Assembly: GCA_035574195.1 (NCBI GenBank) | Contig: DATLZE010000066.1 | Location: 39,901-103,900, forward strand | Length of the DNA stretch: 64,000 nucleotides | Reading direction: 5' to 3' | DNA from: SG8-41 sp035574195 | GTDB lineage: Bacteria; Pseudomonadota; Gammaproteobacteria; Burkholderiales; SG8-41 | In this document: positions 60,923-64,000 of the stretch, piece by piece | Layout: the number at the start of each line of letters is the position of its first letter | Position numbering within the stretch: the stretch's first letter is position 1 | The notes under the pieces: model-generated | The model's database searches: none | What the model was told of the DNA's origin: nothing | What the model saw: only the letters and a program-made list of their open reading frames with translations | Made by a program: the position numbers and the translations under genes

Positions 60923-61718
60923 CGAGCCATTCTCTCACGCACGCCGCGACGGCCGCCTTCGCCCATTTCCGCCCGGCGCATTCCCGCACGCGCCATGCGC
61001 CGACCACGCTGTTCACGAGCAGCACCTCCTCCGCGGCGAGCAATCGCGCGAAGGGGACTCGCTCCTCGCGGCAAGCGACCGCGCGTGCCTGCGCCGCCTC
61101 CATCACCCGCTCGCGCGTGACGCCCGCGATCCCGCAGCGGTCGAGGCGGGGGGCGACGAGGCTGCCGTTCTCGACGATGAACAGGCTCGTCATGGTGCCG
61201 CCGATCGCGTTGCCTTCCGCGTCGAGCATCAGACCCTCGGGCACGCCGGGATCGCTCCACTCGGCGCGGGCTAACACGTTCTCCAAGCGATTGAGATGCT
61301 TGATCCCGGCCAGGCGCGGTTGCAGCGCGAGGCGGGTCTCGCACAAGTGCAGCCTGACGCCTTCGCGCGCGAGATCAGCCGGATAGCGCGGCGCGGGCGA
61401 GACCGACACGATGCGTGTGGGCTCGGGCGATGGCGGGGGCGCGTAGCCGCGCGGCCCGCTGCCGCGGGTGACGATGATCTTCGCGACCCACTCCCCCGCC
61501 CGCGGGGCGGCGCGCGCGAGCTCCTCCCGCAACAGGCGCTCTTCGGGCGCCGGCAACGCGAGCGCGGCGCAGTCGTGCGCGAGCCTGCGGTAATGGCGCG
61601 CCCAGCAAAGCGGCCTGCCCTCCCTCACCAGGAGAGTGCGGAACACCCCATCGCCGTAAGCCAGCCCGCGGTCGGTGGCGGCAACGCTCTCCGCTGGCGC
61701 GCCGTTGACGAGGATCAT
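60906..61718 (-). CDS. pabC: Aminodeoxychorismate lyase (PLP fold type IV)
   Basis: PabC releases pyruvate from 4-amino-4-deoxychorismate to give p-aminobenzoate for folate. The 270-residue protein begins ILVNGAPAESVAATDRGLAY then GDGVFRT, typical of the fold. The PLP Lys lies in LAGIKHLNRLENVLARAE and the phosphate-binding segment in IAGVTRERVMEAA. The fabF-pabC-mltG order is the standard proteobacterial one. Confidence 0.92.
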   Translation of the reverse strand: MILVNGAPAESVAATDRGLAYGDGVFRTLLVREGRPLCWARHYRRLAHDCAALALPAPEERLLREELARAAPRAGEWVAKIIVTRGSGPRGYAPPPSPEPTRIVSVSPAPRYPADLAREGVRLHLCETRLALQPRLAGIKHLNRLENVLARAEWSDPGVPEGLMLDAEGNAIGGTMTSLFIVENGSLVAPRLDRCGIAGVTRERVMEAAQARAVACREERVPFARLLAAEEVLLVNSVVGAWRVRECAGRKWAKAAVAACVREWLDETED

Positions 61719-61746
61719 GCAGCGGGGCCCGCGGCGCGGGCGCGCG

Positions 61747-62985
<1,239 letters not shown>

Positions 62986-62997
62986 ATGGGCTCCGGT

Positions 62998-63237
62998 TCA
63001 GGCCTTGACGTGGGCCTTGATGTAGTCAATCGCCTGCTGGACGGTGGCGATCTTCTCCGCGTCCTCGTCGGGGATCTCGGTCTCGAACTCCTCCTCGAGC
63101 GCCATCACCAGCTCCACGGTGTCGAGCGAATCCGCGCCGAGGTCGTTCACGAACGATGATTCGTTCTTGACGTCTGCCTCGTTCACGCCCAGCTGCTCGG
63201 CGACGATCTTCTTGACGCGCTGCTCGATGTTCTCCAT
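62998..63237 (-). CDS. acpP: Acyl carrier protein
   Basis: ACP carries growing acyl chains on a phosphopantetheine arm. The 79 residues include FVNDLGADSLDTVELVMALE with the modified Ser37, and a highly acidic surface (EEEFETEIPDEDAEKI). AcpS, which modifies it, is at 41562-41942. An AGGAAAGGGG stretch upstream serves as ribosome site. It is expected to be strongly expressed and has its own promoter candidate at 63331-63339. Confidence 0.97.
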   Translation of the reverse strand: MENIEQRVKKIVAEQLGVNEADVKNESSFVNDLGADSLDTVELVMALEEEFETEIPDEDAEKIATVQQAIDYIKAHVKA

Positions 63238-63330
63238 TCAATTCCCCTTTCCTGTGTTTTGAGAAATGCGCCCGTGCTCGCGCCCCGGGATCCGGCTGTG
63301 GCGGGACGGCCGGCATTGGATCAGGGCGCT

Positions 63331-63339
63331 ATTTTACCA
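63331..63339 (-). promoter_or_regulatory. Extended -10 promoter of acpP
   Basis: Read on the minus strand, TGGTAAAAT followed by AGCGCC lies about 94 bases before the acpP ATG, in the fabG-acpP spacer. It is identical over nine bases to the pyrG element. No clear -35 is seen, which is usual for extended -10 promoters. Confidence 0.55.
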
Positions 63340-63398
63340 GAATCGTTCAGCAATAAAGTCTCATGAATTCAAAGGATTGGGCCATTGCCGCGCCGGGC

Positions 63399-64000
63399 TC
63401 AATCCATGTAGAGGCCGCCGTTGACGTGCAGCGTGCATCCGGTGATGTAGTCCGCTGCGGGCGAGGCGAGAAACAGCACGGCAGCGGCGACATCCTGCGG
63501 TCGCCCGAGGCGCCCGAGGGGGATTTGCCCGAGCAGGGCGCTGCGCTGCGCCGCGCCGAGGGCGCGGGTCATGTCGGTCTCGATAAACCCCGGCGCGATG
63601 CAGTTCACCGTGATGTTGCGGCTGCCGACCTCGCGCGCGAGCGACTTGGTGAAACCGATGACGCCGGCCTTGGCGGCGGCATAGTTGGTCTGGCCTGCGT
63701 TGCCGGTCACCCCGATCACAGAAGTGATGCTGATGATACGGCCGTAACGCGCTTTTATCATCGGGCGCAGGACGAGCTTCGAGAGGCGGTAGACCGACTT
63801 CAAGTCGGTCGCCATGATCGTGTCCCACTCTTCGTCCTTCATGCGCAGCAGCAGGTTGTCGCGCGTGACACCGGCATTGTTGACGAGGATCGCGACATCG
63901 CCCAGGCGCTCCTCCACTTCGCGCACCACCGATTCGGCCTGCTGCGCGTCGTTGACGTCCAGCACCAGGCCGGTGCCCCTCAGGCCGGCACCGGCGAGCC
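63399..64000 (-). CDS. fabG: 3-oxoacyl-[ACP] reductase, 5' truncated by window edge
   Basis: FabG reduces 3-oxoacyl-ACP with NADPH in fatty-acid elongation. The frame is open to the window end, so the N-terminal Rossmann glycines are missing. The visible part has LVNNAGVTRDNLLLRMKDEE. The catalytic Ser is in ISITSVIGVTGNAGQ and Tyr/Lys in TNYAAAKAGVIGFTKSLARE. IAPGFIETDMTRAL is also present, and the ending is HVNGGLYMD. It precedes acpP-fabF, the usual fab cluster order. Confidence 0.96.
   Translation of the reverse strand, partial: LAGAGLRGTGLVLDVNDAQQAESVVREVEERLGDVAILVNNAGVTRDNLLLRMKDEEWDTIMATDLKSVYRLSKLVLRPMIKARYGRIISITSVIGVTGNAGQTNYAAAKAGVIGFTKSLAREVGSRNITVNCIAPGFIETDMTRALGAAQRSALLGQIPLGRLGRPQDVAAAVLFLASPAADYITGCTLHVNGGLYMD

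Overview
This is a GC-rich, gene-dense chromosomal window with no insertion sequence, prophage, CRISPR array or rRNA in it. It most likely comes from a betaproteobacterium. The evidence is the order of housekeeping blocks (uppS-cdsA-dxr-rseP-bamA-skp-lpxD-fabZ-lpxA-lpxB-rnhB; ppsR/ppsA-pyrG-kdsA-eno-ftsB; rpoE-rseA-rseB-degP-lepA-lepB-rnc-era-recO-pdxJ-acpS-nagZ; uvrC-pgsA-tRNA-Gly-Cys-Leu; fabG-acpP-fabF-pabC-mltG-tmk-holB-tatD) and the style of the proteins. Lipid A and outer-membrane assembly genes show a Gram-negative envelope. The genus cannot be told from this window.

Layout. 1-11049 (+) is the isoprenoid/phospholipid/lipid A/outer-membrane operon, with uppS cut by the window edge. 11187-14793 holds a CopD-like membrane protein, a divergent pair that I read as selenoneine-biosynthesis genes senB (-) and senA (+), and a TrmH-type RNA methyltransferase whose start overlaps the senA stop. 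14849-23571 holds ppsR (-), ppsA, pyrG, kdsA, eno, ftsB and folD. A 56-bp duplication of the kdsA 5' end lies in front of kdsA. 23562-31463 is more accessory: a 46-residue membrane protein on the minus strand, a 1177-residue Fe-S/FAD/NAD(P) oxidoreductase fusion of unknown role, an omega-amino-acid transaminase (-), and a two-gene osmoprotectant-type ABC transporter whose binding protein and permease are fused. 31854-43003 (+) is the sigma-E stress module followed by a tightly overlapped run from lepA to nagZ. 43109-50917 holds efp (-), a family-5-like uracil-DNA glycosylase, uvrC, pgsA, three tRNAs, a DUF1178 protein, a UspA protein preceded by a consensus FNR/ANR site, and a cNMP/CBS/nucleotidyltransferase protein coupled to a DEDDh exonuclease. 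50994-54630 is a beta-oxidation-like operon. It is followed by a transcription-factor/nucleotide-cyclase fusion (54886-56391) behind a 30-bp palindrome. 56837-64000 (-) is the fatty-acid/cell-wall/replication run, with fabG cut by the right edge.

The most interesting items are the senB/senA pair set between rnhB and trmH; the MerR-PAS-cyclase fusion with its palindromic upstream site; the giant GltD/PyrK-like fusion; a crotonase-family protein lacking both classical catalytic glutamates; EF-P with Arg at the modification site; the kdsA head duplication; a related pair of inverted-repeat elements at 43.0 and 46.9 kb; and the FNR box before uspA. All family assignments are read by eye from the translated sequence; no database search was possible.
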